A DNA stretch of 64,000 nucleotides from Candidatus Poribacteria bacterium (GTDB lineage Bacteria; Poribacteria; WGA-4E; WGA-3G). Numbering within the stretch: position 1 is the first letter of the stretch; every line of letters starts with the position of its first letter. Positions 16,489-26,421 of the stretch are shown here, in pieces. The notes under the pieces were generated by a model. That model made no database searches. It was given only the letters and a program-made list of their open reading frames with translations, and was not told the origin of the DNA. The DNA is taken from positions 1 to 64,000 of the forward strand of contig PYIY01000145.1 of the NCBI GenBank assembly GCA_003635195.1, read 5' to 3'. Position numbers and translations under genes: made by a program.

Positions 16489-17622
16489 ATGGAAAAACGC
16501 TACTTCGATTTCAGGGATATTTTCCAAGTTATCCGTTACGGATTCAGTGGACGAAAGATCGCTGTTCATTTCATTGGACTCGTCATAGCGTATCTGATTT
16601 ATGAACTTTTGGTATATCTCAGTCTTTTCGTTGAGGGTGGCACCACTGCTCAGGATTTTTGGAATACGTACGCACTCCTACCCGTCCCTCCTTTCAGTAA
16701 CGCAGAACTTGCACAGATCACTGAGATCGCGATGTGGATAGGGGTGATAAATTTTGCATGGATCTTCTTCCTATCAAGCACTGTGGCTTCCAAAATTACC
16801 ATCGAACAGCTCCGCGGGGATTTCTTCTTTACGGTCGGTGATGCTGTAACTTTCCTCAAAGCGCATTGGAAATCGGTTTTGGGCGCGTTCATCGGTTTAC
16901 TCCTCATTCAGATATTTCTCGCCTTAATACCACTCGGCATTGCGGGCATCGGAAAGTTACCGGTCATCGGAAAACCGTTTCTCATGGTCGCTTCACTGTT
17001 TATGCCGATCGGATTTTTTCTCGGTCTGCTAATGGCATTAATCGCGGTGGTTTTCTGTGTCAGCCTGCTCTTTGTGCCAGCTGTTGTCGCGACGACAGGT
17101 GCCGATACGTTTGAAACAATCTATCAGCAGTTTGCCATCGTTTGGAACAAACCGTGGCTCACGGTGTGTTATGAAGTGATGTTGTTTCTGATAAAACTCA
17201 TCTTTGTACCAATCTGGGCGTTTTTTTGTCTCGCTGGTTTTTCAATCATAGCACTACCGATGTCTTTTCTACACACTGGACAGATGGAGCACATCACGGC
17301 GTGTGCCAACCTATGGCTCGGTGGGGCTATTGAAAAGTTAGCAATGTTGCCCTATGTTAACAATTTAGGTGTCTTTAATATCGGTATCGCTATGAAAGAG
17401 CCATCTGCTTTCACGACGACAGGGACGGCTATTTTTCTCACAATCACGCTGTTAATGGGTGCCGGACTCGTGGTCGCATACCTGTTTTCAATCGCTTCCG
17501 CCGGAAACACAATGATTTACACGATTTTACGCAAGAAAATTGACGGGCATAACCTGTTAGAACCCTTTAACGAGAACGTAATAGAGGCACCGAATGTGGC
17601 GCGTGAACCGGAGCCCCAGTAA
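16489..17622 (+). CDS. Polytopic membrane protein of unknown function
   Basis: About seven hydrophobic segments are visible, for example VHFIGLVIAYLIYELLVYL, SVLGAFIGLLLIQIFLALI, FLGLLMALIAVVFCVSLL, LIKLIFVPIWAFFCLAGF and FLTITLLMGAGLVVAYLF, with a hydrophilic C-terminal tail. The layout resembles DUF4013-like or glycerophosphodiester-phosphodiesterase membrane-domain proteins, but no diagnostic motif is present. It precedes secA in the same direction; a functional tie to secretion is only positional. Confidence 0.7.
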   Translation: MEKRYFDFRDIFQVIRYGFSGRKIAVHFIGLVIAYLIYELLVYLSLFVEGGTTAQDFWNTYALLPVPPFSNAELAQITEIAMWIGVINFAWIFFLSSTVASKITIEQLRGDFFFTVGDAVTFLKAHWKSVLGAFIGLLLIQIFLALIPLGIAGIGKLPVIGKPFLMVASLFMPIGFFLGLLMALIAVVFCVSLLFVPAVVATTGADTFETIYQQFAIVWNKPWLTVCYEVMLFLIKLIFVPIWAFFCLAGFSIIALPMSFLHTGQMEHITACANLWLGGAIEKLAMLPYVNNLGVFNIGIAMKEPSAFTTTGTAIFLTITLLMGAGLVVAYLFSIASAGNTMIYTILRKKIDGHNLLEPFNENVIEAPNVAREPEPQ

Positions 17623-17805
17623 AGGTTTTAGTGAAATTGGATACACAGAGCAGAACATTCCTCGCAAAAACCTATTGAACAAACCGCAAGGAAAATCAGT
17701 TTCGAGATAAAAAAGCACATAGCTTGAAACGAAGTGGAAAGCGGACATACGGAGAAAGACTTTCAAGTTCCAACGCACCTAACCGAACCGCAAGGAAAGT
17801 TAAAA

Positions 17806-20640
17806 ATGTTCCAAAATATGCTAACAAAAGTCTTCGGTAGTAAAGAAGACCGGGATGTCAAAAAATTCCGTGACATCGTTGAAGCGGTCAACCAACGCGA
17901 ACCCGATGTCCAAAAACTCACCGATGCCCAACTGCAATCCAAAACAACCGAATTTCGCCAAAAATTGGACGCGGGCGCATCGCTTGATGAACTCTTACCA
18001 GATGCCTTCGCCGTCGTCCGAGAAGCGGCGGTACGGACGTTGAAACAGCGCCATTACGATGTCCAAATTATGGGCGGTGTCGCACTCCACCAAGGCAACA
18101 TCGCCGAGATGCGGACGGGTGAAGGTAAAACGCTCACCTCAACGCTTGCAGTCTATCTCAATGCGCTCACAGGAAAAGGGGTTCATCTCGCCACTGTTAA
18201 CGACTACCTTGCCCGCCGCGATGCCGAGTGGATGGGTAAAATCTATAATTTCCTCGGACTCTCCGTCGGACTTACACTCAGCCTAATGCCCCATGAACAG
18301 AAGAAACTCGGATACAAAGCAGACATCACCTACGGCGTACACAGCGAATTCGGGTTCGATTACCTCTGGGATAACAAAGCACTCTCGGTTGACATGAAGG
18401 TGCAACGCGGGCATGTCTACGCGATCCTTGATGAAGTCGATAGCATTCTCATTGACGAAGCACGGACCCCCCTCATTATCTCAGAACCCTCCGGTAAACC
18501 CGCTGAACTCTATAGGCAAGTTAACAGCGTCGTCACACACCTTCAAGCCGAAGAGCATTTCCAGATTGACCAGCAGGGGAAGTCGCGCGGCTCTGTAACG
18601 CTCACCGATGAAGGCGTTGAAGAAGTCGAACGCCGCCTCGGTGTCGGCAATCTCTACGACCATACCAATATCGCTATGGTGCATCACGTCAATCAGGCAC
18701 TCACTGCCCACCACCTCTACAAAAGCGATGTCGATTATCTCGTCGAAAACGGCGAAGTCATTCTCGTCGATGAATTCACCGGACGGAAACAAGTCGGTAG
18801 ACGATTAAGTGAAGGACTCCACCAAGCGATTGAGGCGAAAGAGCGCGTGAGAGTCGTTCAGGAGAGCCAAACCGGTGCCAAGATTACCTACCAGAACTAC
18901 TTCCGTATGTACGATAAACTCGCCGGTATGACAGGAACCGCCGCGACAGAGGCGAACGAATTCGCGCATATCTACGGGTTAGAGGTCGCCGTTATCCCAA
19001 CGAATGAACCCATGATCCGGCTTGATCATGCCGACCAGATTTATGCTACCGAAGAGGCGAAGTATGATGCCGTCTTGGCAGACATTGTCGAACAGCACGA
19101 AGCAGGGCGTCCAATACTTGTCGGTACAGCCTCCATTGAAAGTTCTGAAAAATTGAGTAAAATGCTCAAAGCGAAACATCGGGACATCAAACACCAGGTC
19201 TTGAACGCCAAAGAACACGCACACGAAGCCGATATCATCGCACAAGCGGGTGTCCCTGGCTCCGTAACGATCGCTACGAATATGGCAGGGCGTGGTGTAG
19301 ACATCCTACTCGGCGGTAACCCGGAAGGCTTAGCGAAGGAGATGCTCCGCAAGCAGAAAACTAAAGCAGCGGAAGTCCATCCAGAATCCGAAGAATTCCA
19401 AGCAGCACTCGAAAAAGCGGAAGCAATTTGTGACGAAAGTAAAGAAAAGGTATTGACCGCCGGTGGACTCCATATCGTCGGCACAGAACGCCACGAGTCG
19501 CGTCGTATTGATAATCAGCTCCGCGGACGTTCCGGCAGACAAGGCGACCCTGGTTCATCTCGGTTCTATCTCTCCCTTGAAGACGAATTGATGCGAAAAT
19601 TCGGATCCGAACGTTTGCAAGGGTTAATGGCACGTGTCGGTATGGAAGAAGAGATCCCGTTAGAGCATCCGTGGGTTACCAAGTCCATTGAAAAAGCACA
19701 GACCCGTGTTGAACAGATGCATTTTGAAGTTCGTAAGAATCTCCTGAAGTTTGATGATGTCATGGATTCACAACGCGACACGATCTATACCTTGCGCGAT
19801 ACCGTCTTAGCATCCGCGACCGACACGGCAATATTGTCTGAGGACGAAGCGGCACCAGAAACGGAAGCATCGGCGGCACCAGAAAACGGAAGCGCGCCAG
19901 AAGAGAGTGGACTTGCAGCACTCGCTGAAAAAGATGGCAAAGCACCTGCTACCCTCAAAACGACCATCTGGCAGATGATTGAGAGAGTCGTTGAAGATGC
20001 AATTGATGACAATCTGCCCGAAAAAGGCGAAAACGCGCTTGAAAACCCGGACAGATACGAACAGTGGTTGACAAATAAGTTCCCAGTCAAACCGATCTGG
20101 AAAACGCCGTTAGCGCAGACGGATCCGAACGACGTTGAAGAACAGACATTGGCGATATTGCGTGAACTTTACGAACAACGCGAAACCGAACTCAGTCCAG
20201 AGATGATGCGTCTCTTGGAACGTCTACTCCTTCTCGATAGAATTGACGATCACTGGAAAGAGCACCTCTATAATATCGACTACATTGAGGAAGGTATCCG
20301 GTTCGGGGCGGGATACGGCGGTAAAGACCCGATTGTCGTCTTCAAAAACGAGGCACTCGCTGTCTTTGAGACGATGTATCAGTCCATTGAGGAAGAAGTC
20401 AGCGAATTCATCTTCAAATCTCAGGTCAACACGCAAGCCCCGCGCCGTGCTCTGGGGCGACGCACAGGCAAACCGCGTAGACAACCGCCGAGGCGCGCCC
20501 AAGCGAACAAGGCAACTTCAGCCAGTGATGCCGCCGAATTCGCCTCACAACAGGCGATGGGAAATATGCCGAAGGTCGGCAGAAACGCGCCGTGTCCGTG
20601 TGGCAGTGGTAAAAAGTACAAGCGATGCCACGGCGCATAA
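17806..20640 (+). CDS. secA: Preprotein translocase ATPase SecA
   Basis: SecA drives unfolded preproteins through SecYEG using ATP. Walker A is MRTGEGKT and the DEAD-like motif is [13 protein letters not shown]. The preprotein cross-linking region, NBD2 ([30 protein letters not shown]) and the scaffold and wing domains follow in order. The C-terminus ends with the SEC-C zinc motif [14 protein letters not shown], used to bind SecB or ribosomes. An Ala/Glu-rich insert of ~45 residues ([15 protein letters not shown]) sits in the late helical scaffold region. ATG 17806 is chosen because homology begins there; the frame is open from 17734. 944 aa. Confidence 0.98.
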   Translation: MFQNMLTKVFGSKEDRDVKKFRDIVEAVNQREPDVQKLTDAQLQSKTTEFRQKLDAGASLDELLPDAFAVVREAAVRTLKQRHYDVQIMGGVALHQGNIAEMRTGEGKTLTSTLAVYLNALTGKGVHLATVNDYLARRDAEWMGKIYNFLGLSVGLTLSLMPHEQKKLGYKADITYGVHSEFGFDYLWDNKALSVDMKVQRGHVYAILDEVDSILIDEARTPLIISEPSGKPAELYRQVNSVVTHLQAEEHFQIDQQGKSRGSVTLTDEGVEEVERRLGVGNLYDHTNIAMVHHVNQALTAHHLYKSDVDYLVENGEVILVDEFTGRKQVGRRLSEGLHQAIEAKERVRVVQESQTGAKITYQNYFRMYDKLAGMTGTAATEANEFAHIYGLEVAVIPTNEPMIRLDHADQIYATEEAKYDAVLADIVEQHEAGRPILVGTASIESSEKLSKMLKAKHRDIKHQVLNAKEHAHEADIIAQAGVPGSVTIATNMAGRGVDILLGGNPEGLAKEMLRKQKTKAAEVHPESEEFQAALEKAEAICDESKEKVLTAGGLHIVGTERHESRRIDNQLRGRSGRQGDPGSSRFYLSLEDELMRKFGSERLQGLMARVGMEEEIPLEHPWVTKSIEKAQTRVEQMHFEVRKNLLKFDDVMDSQRDTIYTLRDTVLASATDTAILSEDEAAPETEASAAPENGSAPEESGLAALAEKDGKAPATLKTTIWQMIERVVEDAIDDNLPEKGENALENPDRYEQWLTNKFPVKPIWKTPLAQTDPNDVEEQTLAILRELYEQRETELSPEMMRLLERLLLLDRIDDHWKEHLYNIDYIEEGIRFGAGYGGKDPIVVFKNEALAVFETMYQSIEEEVSEFIFKSQVNTQAPRRALGRRTGKPRRQPPRRAQANKATSASDAAEFASQQAMGNMPKVGRNAPCPCGSGKKYKRCHGA

Positions 20641-20660
20641 GATAACCAGCAGCTTCAAAG

Positions 20661-20688
20661 TCCCCTGATAAGGGGGATTTAGGGGGTT
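20661..20688 (+). repeat. CCCCTGATAAGGGGGATTTAGGGGG repeat
   Basis: A short hairpin (CCCCT/AGGGG with a GATA loop) is followed by ATTTAGGGGG. Units of this kind are common as dispersed intergenic repeats in many bacterial genomes. It lies in the 68-base gap between secA and the Trm112-like gene, so it could alter mRNA stability between them. Confidence 0.5.
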
Positions 20689-20708
20689 AAAAACACAGGA
20701 GAACACCT

Positions 20709-20909
20709 TTGAATTCCGAAAACGCTTACACACTCTCGAAAACACTACTTGACATCCTCGCATGTCCGGCATGTAAAGGTGGAATAGAGCACGATGAAAC
20801 GGCACAGAAGCTGGTGTGTATCGGTGAATGTCGGCGTCGCTACCCGATCCGTGATGGCATCCCAGTAATGCTGATAGATGAAGCCGAATTGCCCAATGAA
20901 GAACTATGA
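20709..20909 (+). CDS. Trm112 family protein
   Basis: A 66-residue zinc-ribbon-like protein: LLDILACPACKGGIEHDET, then the second half CIGECRRRYPIRDGIPVMLIDEAE. The LACP.CKG ... YPIRDGIPVML signature is diagnostic of Trm112/YcaR proteins, which in bacteria are small partner proteins of uncertain targets. The start is TTG 20709, supported by AGGAGAA five bases upstream. Its stop lies about 87 bases before the next gene's start, so the two may be co-transcribed. Confidence 0.88.
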   Translation: MNSENAYTLSKTLLDILACPACKGGIEHDETAQKLVCIGECRRRYPIRDGIPVMLIDEAELPNEEL

Positions 20910-20995
20910 CGTGTGTAGCATCTGTTGCGTCGAAATTGATCAGAGACCATCGTGAAACGAAGTGGAACGATGACCAGAGGTCCATAGTTAAAAAA

Positions 20996-22252
20996 ATGAA
21001 GATTCTATTTTTGAGCCTCCGGTGTCCGTATCCACCGCATCGCGGCGATCGGATCCGGTCGTACAACTTTATTAGACAACTCTCGAAACAACATGCCATA
21101 ACACTCGTTTACTTTGCTGAGTCCGAAACCGATATTGAATCAGCAAAACATTTAGAACCGTTTTGTGAACGCGTAGAATGGGTGCGATTTCATCGTTCTT
21201 TTGCATACCTGAATACCGGATTCCACTGTCTATCGCGGCATCCGCTCCAGCTGCACTACTGGTATGCACCGCAGATGCAACGTAAGATCAACGAACTCCT
21301 TACGCAGGAACGTTTTGAGCTGATTCATGCGCAACTCTTTCGGATGGGACAATATGTAACAAAAGTCCAAGGACCCGCCAAAGTATTGGATTTGTGTGAT
21401 TCATTAGCACTGAATCTCAGTCGCCGAGCCGAACTTGAAAGCAATCCTTGGCTCGCAAAAATTAAATTAGATTGCACTCCAAAACGTTTTTTGGTAAAAT
21501 TGGAAGAAAAGCGGGTGCAGCGTTACGAAGTCGATATTATGAAGGCTTTTGATTGCGGCACCGTTGTCGCGCGCTTCGATCGCGACTATCTGCTGAAACA
21601 GGACGATAGCTTGAATCTATCGATTGTTCCGATGGGGGTTGACCTCGGATACTTTCAACCGAAACCGATGGAGGAACACGCACCTATCCTGCTCTTTACA
21701 GGAACGATGAATTATTTCCCGAACGCTGATGCTGCGACCTATTTCTGTAATGAAATTTTCCCGCGCATCCGAGAACGGCATCCTAACGCCTGCTTTTATG
21801 TCGTCGGTAATCAGCCATCGGAACCTGTAAAACGGCTTGAAGATCAGAAAGGGGTCATTGTTACCGGTTATGTCCCGGATGTCCGCCCCTATTTTGAAAA
21901 GGCATCTGTTTTTGTTGCCCCTTTACGCGCCGGGTCGGGGATACAAACCAAAAATTTGGAGGCAATGGCGATGGGCGTGCCGGTTGTTACCACTTCTGTC
22001 GGTGCTATGGGTTTGGAAGCAGATATTGGAAAGGAACTGCTCGTCGCTGATACACCTGCAGACTTTGCCGAGCAGGTTATTCGTTTACTTGATAACGCGG
22101 ACGTACGAAAGACACTTGCGCAAACCGCCAGAACCCGTGTTGAAACCCATTATAGTTGGGAGGCTATCGGAGACCGTTTAGAGCATGTTTACGCACAAGC
22201 AGTCCAGGAACCCAGATCCAAAATAGATTCGCAATCGCACCAGGAAACCTAA
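20996..22252 (+). CDS. Glycosyltransferase family 4, PEP-CTERM/EpsH-associated type
   Basis: A GT-B glycosyltransferase. The N-terminal KILFLSLRCPYPPHRGDRIRS resembles the subfamily linked with exopolysaccharide/PEP-CTERM loci (TIGR03087-like). The C-terminal half has the GT4 nucleotide-sugar site: LLFTGTMNYFPNADA, VIVTGYVPDVRPYF and APLRAGSGIQTKNLEAMAMG. Cytoplasmic, adding a sugar to a lipid-linked or surface glycan. ATG 20996 (418 aa) is chosen; the frame opens earlier at 20906. It heads a set with the dehydratase and the sugar transferase downstream. The partial gene at the right edge of the window is a relative. Confidence 0.9.
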   Translation: MKILFLSLRCPYPPHRGDRIRSYNFIRQLSKQHAITLVYFAESETDIESAKHLEPFCERVEWVRFHRSFAYLNTGFHCLSRHPLQLHYWYAPQMQRKINELLTQERFELIHAQLFRMGQYVTKVQGPAKVLDLCDSLALNLSRRAELESNPWLAKIKLDCTPKRFLVKLEEKRVQRYEVDIMKAFDCGTVVARFDRDYLLKQDDSLNLSIVPMGVDLGYFQPKPMEEHAPILLFTGTMNYFPNADAATYFCNEIFPRIRERHPNACFYVVGNQPSEPVKRLEDQKGVIVTGYVPDVRPYFEKASVFVAPLRAGSGIQTKNLEAMAMGVPVVTTSVGAMGLEADIGKELLVADTPADFAEQVIRLLDNADVRKTLAQTARTRVETHYSWEAIGDRLEHVYAQAVQEPRSKIDSQSHQET

Positions 22253-22316
22253 CGATTCAGAAAATGTCCAGAAAAACGAGCGAAATCCCATATTTACAAA
22301 TCTTTAGGGAGGTAGT

Positions 22317-24332
22317 ATGGATAGACCCAAAATAAAATGGAGTTTCATAGTTGTTGTTGATGTCCTTCTCGTCAATATAGCGTTTTTATGCGCTTACCTG
22401 ACCAGTCTGCAATTCGGTTTTGACTTTTTAGCGCAGCCAATACCGCATTTTGCCATATTGCAAGGTGCAGACATATCCCCCTACCAGCATTTCTTGGGTA
22501 TCGCTGCCGTCGTCACGATAGTCCGCGTCGGTTTGTTATTGGCATTTAATCTGTACAAGCCGATGTGGCAACACGCCGCTGTGCAGGAATTCCGCAAACT
22601 AACTGCCGCAATTATATTAGCGACTGTAGCACTCGTCGGGGTGTCCATACTATTGGAGATCACTTGGGTGCTATTCTTGATTGATGGATTCTATAACCTC
22701 GCACTCATCGGATTTACCAAGTTCTCCAAGCAAATTTTTCAAAAAGATAGACGCGTGGTCGTCACGAGTTCCCAGAACACCAAAGGTTCAGATAGTATAA
22801 ACGCCGCGCCGAATCTGCCCCCCCGAAAACCACCGACGAAAGTCCTCATTGTCGGTGCAGGTGAAACAGGTATCGGTGTCCTACGCGAACTCAGGAACCA
22901 TCCTGAAAAAGGGTATGTACCGATAGGGTTCATTGACGATGCACCACATAAAATAGGCAGAACCGTTGCCGGGCTTGAAGTACTCGGCACGACCCGGGAC
23001 CTAACGTATATTGCCCGAAAGCGGGAAGTTGACGAAGTCGTTATTGCTATCCCCTCGGCACCCGGCGGAAAAATCCGAGACATTATTCGGCAGTGCGAAT
23101 ATCGGGGATGCCAGTTCAAGATCGTCCCGAATATTCACGCGATTCTTGAAGGTCGCGCGAGTGTCAGCCAGATTCGAGAGGTCCGATTTGAGGATCTGCT
23201 CAATCGCTCCATCTCGGAAATGGACATGGCTGAAGTCTCCAAGTATCTCTCTGGTAAACGTGTGATGGTGACCGGTGCTGGTGGGTCTATCGGTTCCGAA
23301 CTCTGCCGCCAAGTGGCGAAACTGGACCCTGAACTCCTCATTCTTTTTGGACGCGGCGAAAACAGCATCTATCACACAGATATAGAACTTCGAGAGTTTG
23401 AACCGGAACTTAACCGCGCTTTGATTATCGGTGACATCCGAGATAACGCCAAGGTCTCCCAAATTACGCGCAAATATCGTCCACATATCATTTTCCATGC
23501 GGCTGCACACAAACACGTCAAATTCATGGAAAATCATCCTGACGAAGCCGTCAAAAACAACATTCTCGGCACCCAAAACCTGATTGATGCCGCAATTAAA
23601 CACAAGGTAGAGGCGTTTATCCTCGTCTCATCCGATAAAGCGGTGAACCCAACGAGCGTTTATGGTGCCTCCAAGCGCGTGACAGAGAAACTGATTCAGT
23701 GTAAGGCGAGACAAAACGGAACACGGTTTATCGCTGTCCGCTTCGGAAACGTTATCGGCAGCCGGGCGAGTGTCCTCCCTAATTTCAAACGTCAGATCGC
23801 TAAAGGCGGTCCCGTCACGGTTACACATCGCGAGGCGACGCGCTATTTTATGACGATTCCTGAAGCCGTCCAACTGCTCATCCAAGCCGGGGCTATGGGA
23901 AATGGGGGCGAAATTCTGATGTTGGACATGGGAGAACCCATTAAAATCCTTGACCTCGCGCAAGACCTCATTCGACTCTCTGGACTTGAGGTGGACAGAG
24001 ACATCAAGATAGCGTTTACAGGGCTGGAACCCGGTGAGAAATTATATGAAGAACTCCTTACACCGAAAGAAGGCGTCACAGCGACAAAGCATCAGCGGAT
24101 CTTTGTCGCACAATTGGAAGAGATTGAGGAACGTCAACTCCTCTCTCAGATTGATGAACTCTCGCAGCTTGCAGACGCACTTGACGCAGAAGGGATTGTC
24201 ACCAAATTCCAAGAGTTAGTGCCAACCTATCAACCGAACCGGGCATTTATTACAGAGACGGATACCGAAAGCGGGTCTGAGATTGTTCAGTTCCCCGCGG
24301 AAACGAAAACCGCTACCGCAAATCGCCGCTAA
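22317..24332 (+). CDS. Membrane-bound NDP-sugar 4,6-dehydratase, CapD/WbpM-like
   Basis: Four N-terminal membrane segments (residues ~8-130) are followed by a CoA-binding-like Rossmann domain (KVLIVGAGETGIGVLREL) and a C-terminal extended SDR domain (VMVTGAGGSIGSELCRQ). The SDR domain has the active-site region SSDKAVNPTSVYGASK. Family members such as WbpM, PglF and CapD convert UDP-GlcNAc to a 4-keto-6-deoxy sugar for O-antigen, capsule or protein glycosylation. In the large WbpM type the catalytic Tyr is replaced by Met; here SVYGASK retains Tyr. 671 aa, typical. The ribosome site is GGGAGGTAGT. Confidence 0.93.
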   Translation: MDRPKIKWSFIVVVDVLLVNIAFLCAYLTSLQFGFDFLAQPIPHFAILQGADISPYQHFLGIAAVVTIVRVGLLLAFNLYKPMWQHAAVQEFRKLTAAIILATVALVGVSILLEITWVLFLIDGFYNLALIGFTKFSKQIFQKDRRVVVTSSQNTKGSDSINAAPNLPPRKPPTKVLIVGAGETGIGVLRELRNHPEKGYVPIGFIDDAPHKIGRTVAGLEVLGTTRDLTYIARKREVDEVVIAIPSAPGGKIRDIIRQCEYRGCQFKIVPNIHAILEGRASVSQIREVRFEDLLNRSISEMDMAEVSKYLSGKRVMVTGAGGSIGSELCRQVAKLDPELLILFGRGENSIYHTDIELREFEPELNRALIIGDIRDNAKVSQITRKYRPHIIFHAAAHKHVKFMENHPDEAVKNNILGTQNLIDAAIKHKVEAFILVSSDKAVNPTSVYGASKRVTEKLIQCKARQNGTRFIAVRFGNVIGSRASVLPNFKRQIAKGGPVTVTHREATRYFMTIPEAVQLLIQAGAMGNGGEILMLDMGEPIKILDLAQDLIRLSGLEVDRDIKIAFTGLEPGEKLYEELLTPKEGVTATKHQRIFVAQLEEIEERQLLSQIDELSQLADALDAEGIVTKFQELVPTYQPNRAFITETDTESGSEIVQFPAETKTATANRR

Positions 24333-24354
24333 CGCTATAAGGTAGGGTAATCGC

Positions 24355-25002
24355 ATGCCGCAAACTATAGACACCCCAGATGTCATTATCGAACCCAAGC
24401 GTGCTTGGACAAAACGGACATTTGATCTCGGGTTTGCGATGATCGCATTCTTGCTGCTGTTTCCCCTTTTTTTGCTGGGTAGTCTGCTCGCAAAGTTACA
24501 ATCCAAGGGACCTGTGTTTTACAAAGCAAAACGGGTTGGTAAAGACGAAATTCTCTTTGAAATGTATAAATTCAGGACTATGGTCGTCAACGCGGAGACA
24601 CTCGGAGGCAGCTTGACAACCTATCGAGACACACGGATCACATCCATCGGCAGGTTTTTGAGATGGACGAAACTCGATGAACTCCCAAACTTAATCAATG
24701 TTATTAAAGGAGAGATGAGCCTCATCGGACCGCGTCCGGAGGCACCTGATTACGTTAAACATTACACGGAAATACAGAAACAGGTGCTGCAGGTCAAACC
24801 GGGGATGACCGGGCCGTCGCAACTCGCTAATCGTGATGAAGAGGAGAAACTCAAAGGGCAACAGGACGCGGAGCATTATTACATTACAGAGTTAATGCCA
24901 AAAAAACTCGCGCTGGATCTCCACTATGTCGCGACACAGAGCATCGCATCCGATATCGGGTGGTTGTTAAAAACATTCTGGGTCGTCATCGTTAGACGAT
25001 AA
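24355..25002 (+). CDS. Undecaprenyl-phosphate sugar transferase (bacterial sugar transferase family)
   Basis: A monotopic phosphoglycosyl transferase: one N-terminal re-entrant hydrophobic helix (DLGFAMIAFLLLFPLFLLGS), then the conserved catalytic region with the KFRTM motif (EMYKFRTMVVNAE), TKLDELPNLINVIKGEMSLIGPRPE, and PGMTGPSQLANR. It moves a sugar phosphate to undecaprenyl phosphate, starting a surface glycan repeat unit. It follows the dehydratase by 22 bases, so the two probably supply and use the same deoxysugar. Confidence 0.95.
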   Translation: MPQTIDTPDVIIEPKRAWTKRTFDLGFAMIAFLLLFPLFLLGSLLAKLQSKGPVFYKAKRVGKDEILFEMYKFRTMVVNAETLGGSLTTYRDTRITSIGRFLRWTKLDELPNLINVIKGEMSLIGPRPEAPDYVKHYTEIQKQVLQVKPGMTGPSQLANRDEEEKLKGQQDAEHYYITELMPKKLALDLHYVATQSIASDIGWLLKTFWVVIVRR

Positions 25003-25527
25003 ACTGGCATCATACCCCCGGCCCGGTAGGGGCGGTTTGCAACCGCAACATAAGCGTCAATTTTAGAAAAGAATTATGTCCTGAATACCCCAGGCCGGTA
25101 GGTGCAGTTTAAGGCGTGTCCAACAAAACCTAAGCCCCGTAGGGGGTTTTTGCTTGGGTGTTTCTTCAGCATTTGAAGAGACTGCTACAAAAACATCGTG
25201 AAAATCGCTAAATTGACACCTATGGTAAGGTGCTAAATTGACACCTATGGTGTGGTTTCTAACCGCACCGGATCTTAGGCAGAAACCTTGAATATTAAGT
25301 CTTATGGGGACGGAAACCTACTATAGAAACCCTCTCAGATCCGGGAGGATGCGTAGAAGTCCGGTTCGGTGTTCTTGCTGGGGTGTTTCTTCTAGGAAAC
25401 CGAACCTACCGGTCCGGGGACCACAACAATTATTTTTTCTAAAATTGACACCGATGTCGCAGGAAACGCATCGAAAACCCGATTTTGACAACGGAAAAAT
25501 CGGCGCGGAAACCCAATAGTTAAAAAT
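25003..25527. other. Repeat-rich intergenic region
   Basis: 525 bases without a convincing gene. It holds three GGTAGG-type palindromic repeats (25016-25046, 25088-25114, 25352-25425), one diverged copy of the GGGGTTTTTGCTTGGGT repeat (25133-25171), and two 20-base direct repeats GCTAAATTGACACCTATGGT (25208-25227 and 25232-25251), with a weaker third at ~25440. It appears to be a landing zone for small repeats. Confidence 0.65.
25016..25046 (+). repeat. GGCCCGGTAGGKGCGGTTTGCAACCGCA palindromic repeat
   Basis: The internal arms GCGGTT and AACCGC form a hairpin with the bases TGC between them (GCGGTT TGC AACCGC). The unit is nearly identical in reverse complement to 61995-62028 (one mismatch over the shared 28 bases), with further diverged copies at 10365, 25088 and 25352. 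It behaves like a REP-type dispersed repeat of this genome. Confidence 0.65.
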
Positions 25528-26397
25528 ATGAAGAATAGACGAGTTTTTATCATCTTAGGCACTATCGTCGGCTTGTTTTTTTTGATGATTGTCTTGTTAC
25601 GTTCTATGAGCGGTGGGGCATCCATTGGACAGAAGGTCGCTGTGATAGATATTATAGGCATTATCTCCAAATCTGATGCGACAATTAAACTTATTCACAC
25701 CTATCGCGATGATCCGAGTGTCAAGGCGATTGTTGTTAGAATTGATTCACCTGGCGGGAGTGTCGCCCCTGTCCAAGAGATCTATACGGAATTGGAAAAA
25801 ATAAAAAAGCCGATAGTCGCTTCAATGGGTGGCAGTGCAGCATCAGGCGGCTATTATATTGCATGCGCCGCTGATACAATCATCGCGAATCCCGGAACAT
25901 TAACCGGTAGCATCGGTGTGATTATGCAGTTCACTCGGATGAAAGGCTTATACGACAAAGTCGGATTAGAACATCAAGTCATTAAAAGCGGGCAATTTAA
26001 GGATACAGGCTCACCTTTCCGCACATTCACAGAGCAGGAACAGGCAGTACTCCAAGCCACTGTCGATGATGTTCACAATCAATTTGTGGATACGATCGCT
26101 GAGGCGCGCGGTAACGTTTTAACACGTGCCGAGGTCGTTGAACTCGCAGATGGGCGAATCTTCTCTGGAAAACAGGCGTTGGATTCGAAACTGCTGGATC
26201 AACTCGGCAACCTCCCTGATGCAATCAAAACCGCTGGAGAATTGGGAGGTATTGAGGGTAAACCTAAGGTGCTACGTAAAGAGAAAAAAAACTCGCTGTT
26301 TGAACAACTACTTGGCATTAAACAGATACCCCCTTTCGATGAGATGTTCAGTCCCCCCGGTGTCACTTTCCGTTATCAAATGAGCCTCGGCGATTAA
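25528..26397 (+). CDS. sppA: Signal peptide peptidase SppA
   Basis: A membrane-anchored serine protease that degrades cleaved signal peptides. An N-terminal membrane segment (residues 6-24) leads into a ClpP-fold domain. The Ser nucleophile is in ASMGGSAASGGYYIACAAD, and the general-base Lys is in KSGQFKDTGSP, as in the short SppA form (B. subtilis type, one protease domain). VRIDSPGGSV is the family's substrate-groove motif. 289 aa, typical. It faces the outer side of the membrane. The Clp1-like gene follows by 24 bases and may be co-transcribed. Confidence 0.95.
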   Translation: MKNRRVFIILGTIVGLFFLMIVLLRSMSGGASIGQKVAVIDIIGIISKSDATIKLIHTYRDDPSVKAIVVRIDSPGGSVAPVQEIYTELEKIKKPIVASMGGSAASGGYYIACAADTIIANPGTLTGSIGVIMQFTRMKGLYDKVGLEHQVIKSGQFKDTGSPFRTFTEQEQAVLQATVDDVHNQFVDTIAEARGNVLTRAEVVELADGRIFSGKQALDSKLLDQLGNLPDAIKTAGELGGIEGKPKVLRKEKKNSLFEQLLGIKQIPPFDEMFSPPGVTFRYQMSLGD

Positions 26398-26421
26398 ATC
26401 CTCCCACTATGAGATAGGAAG

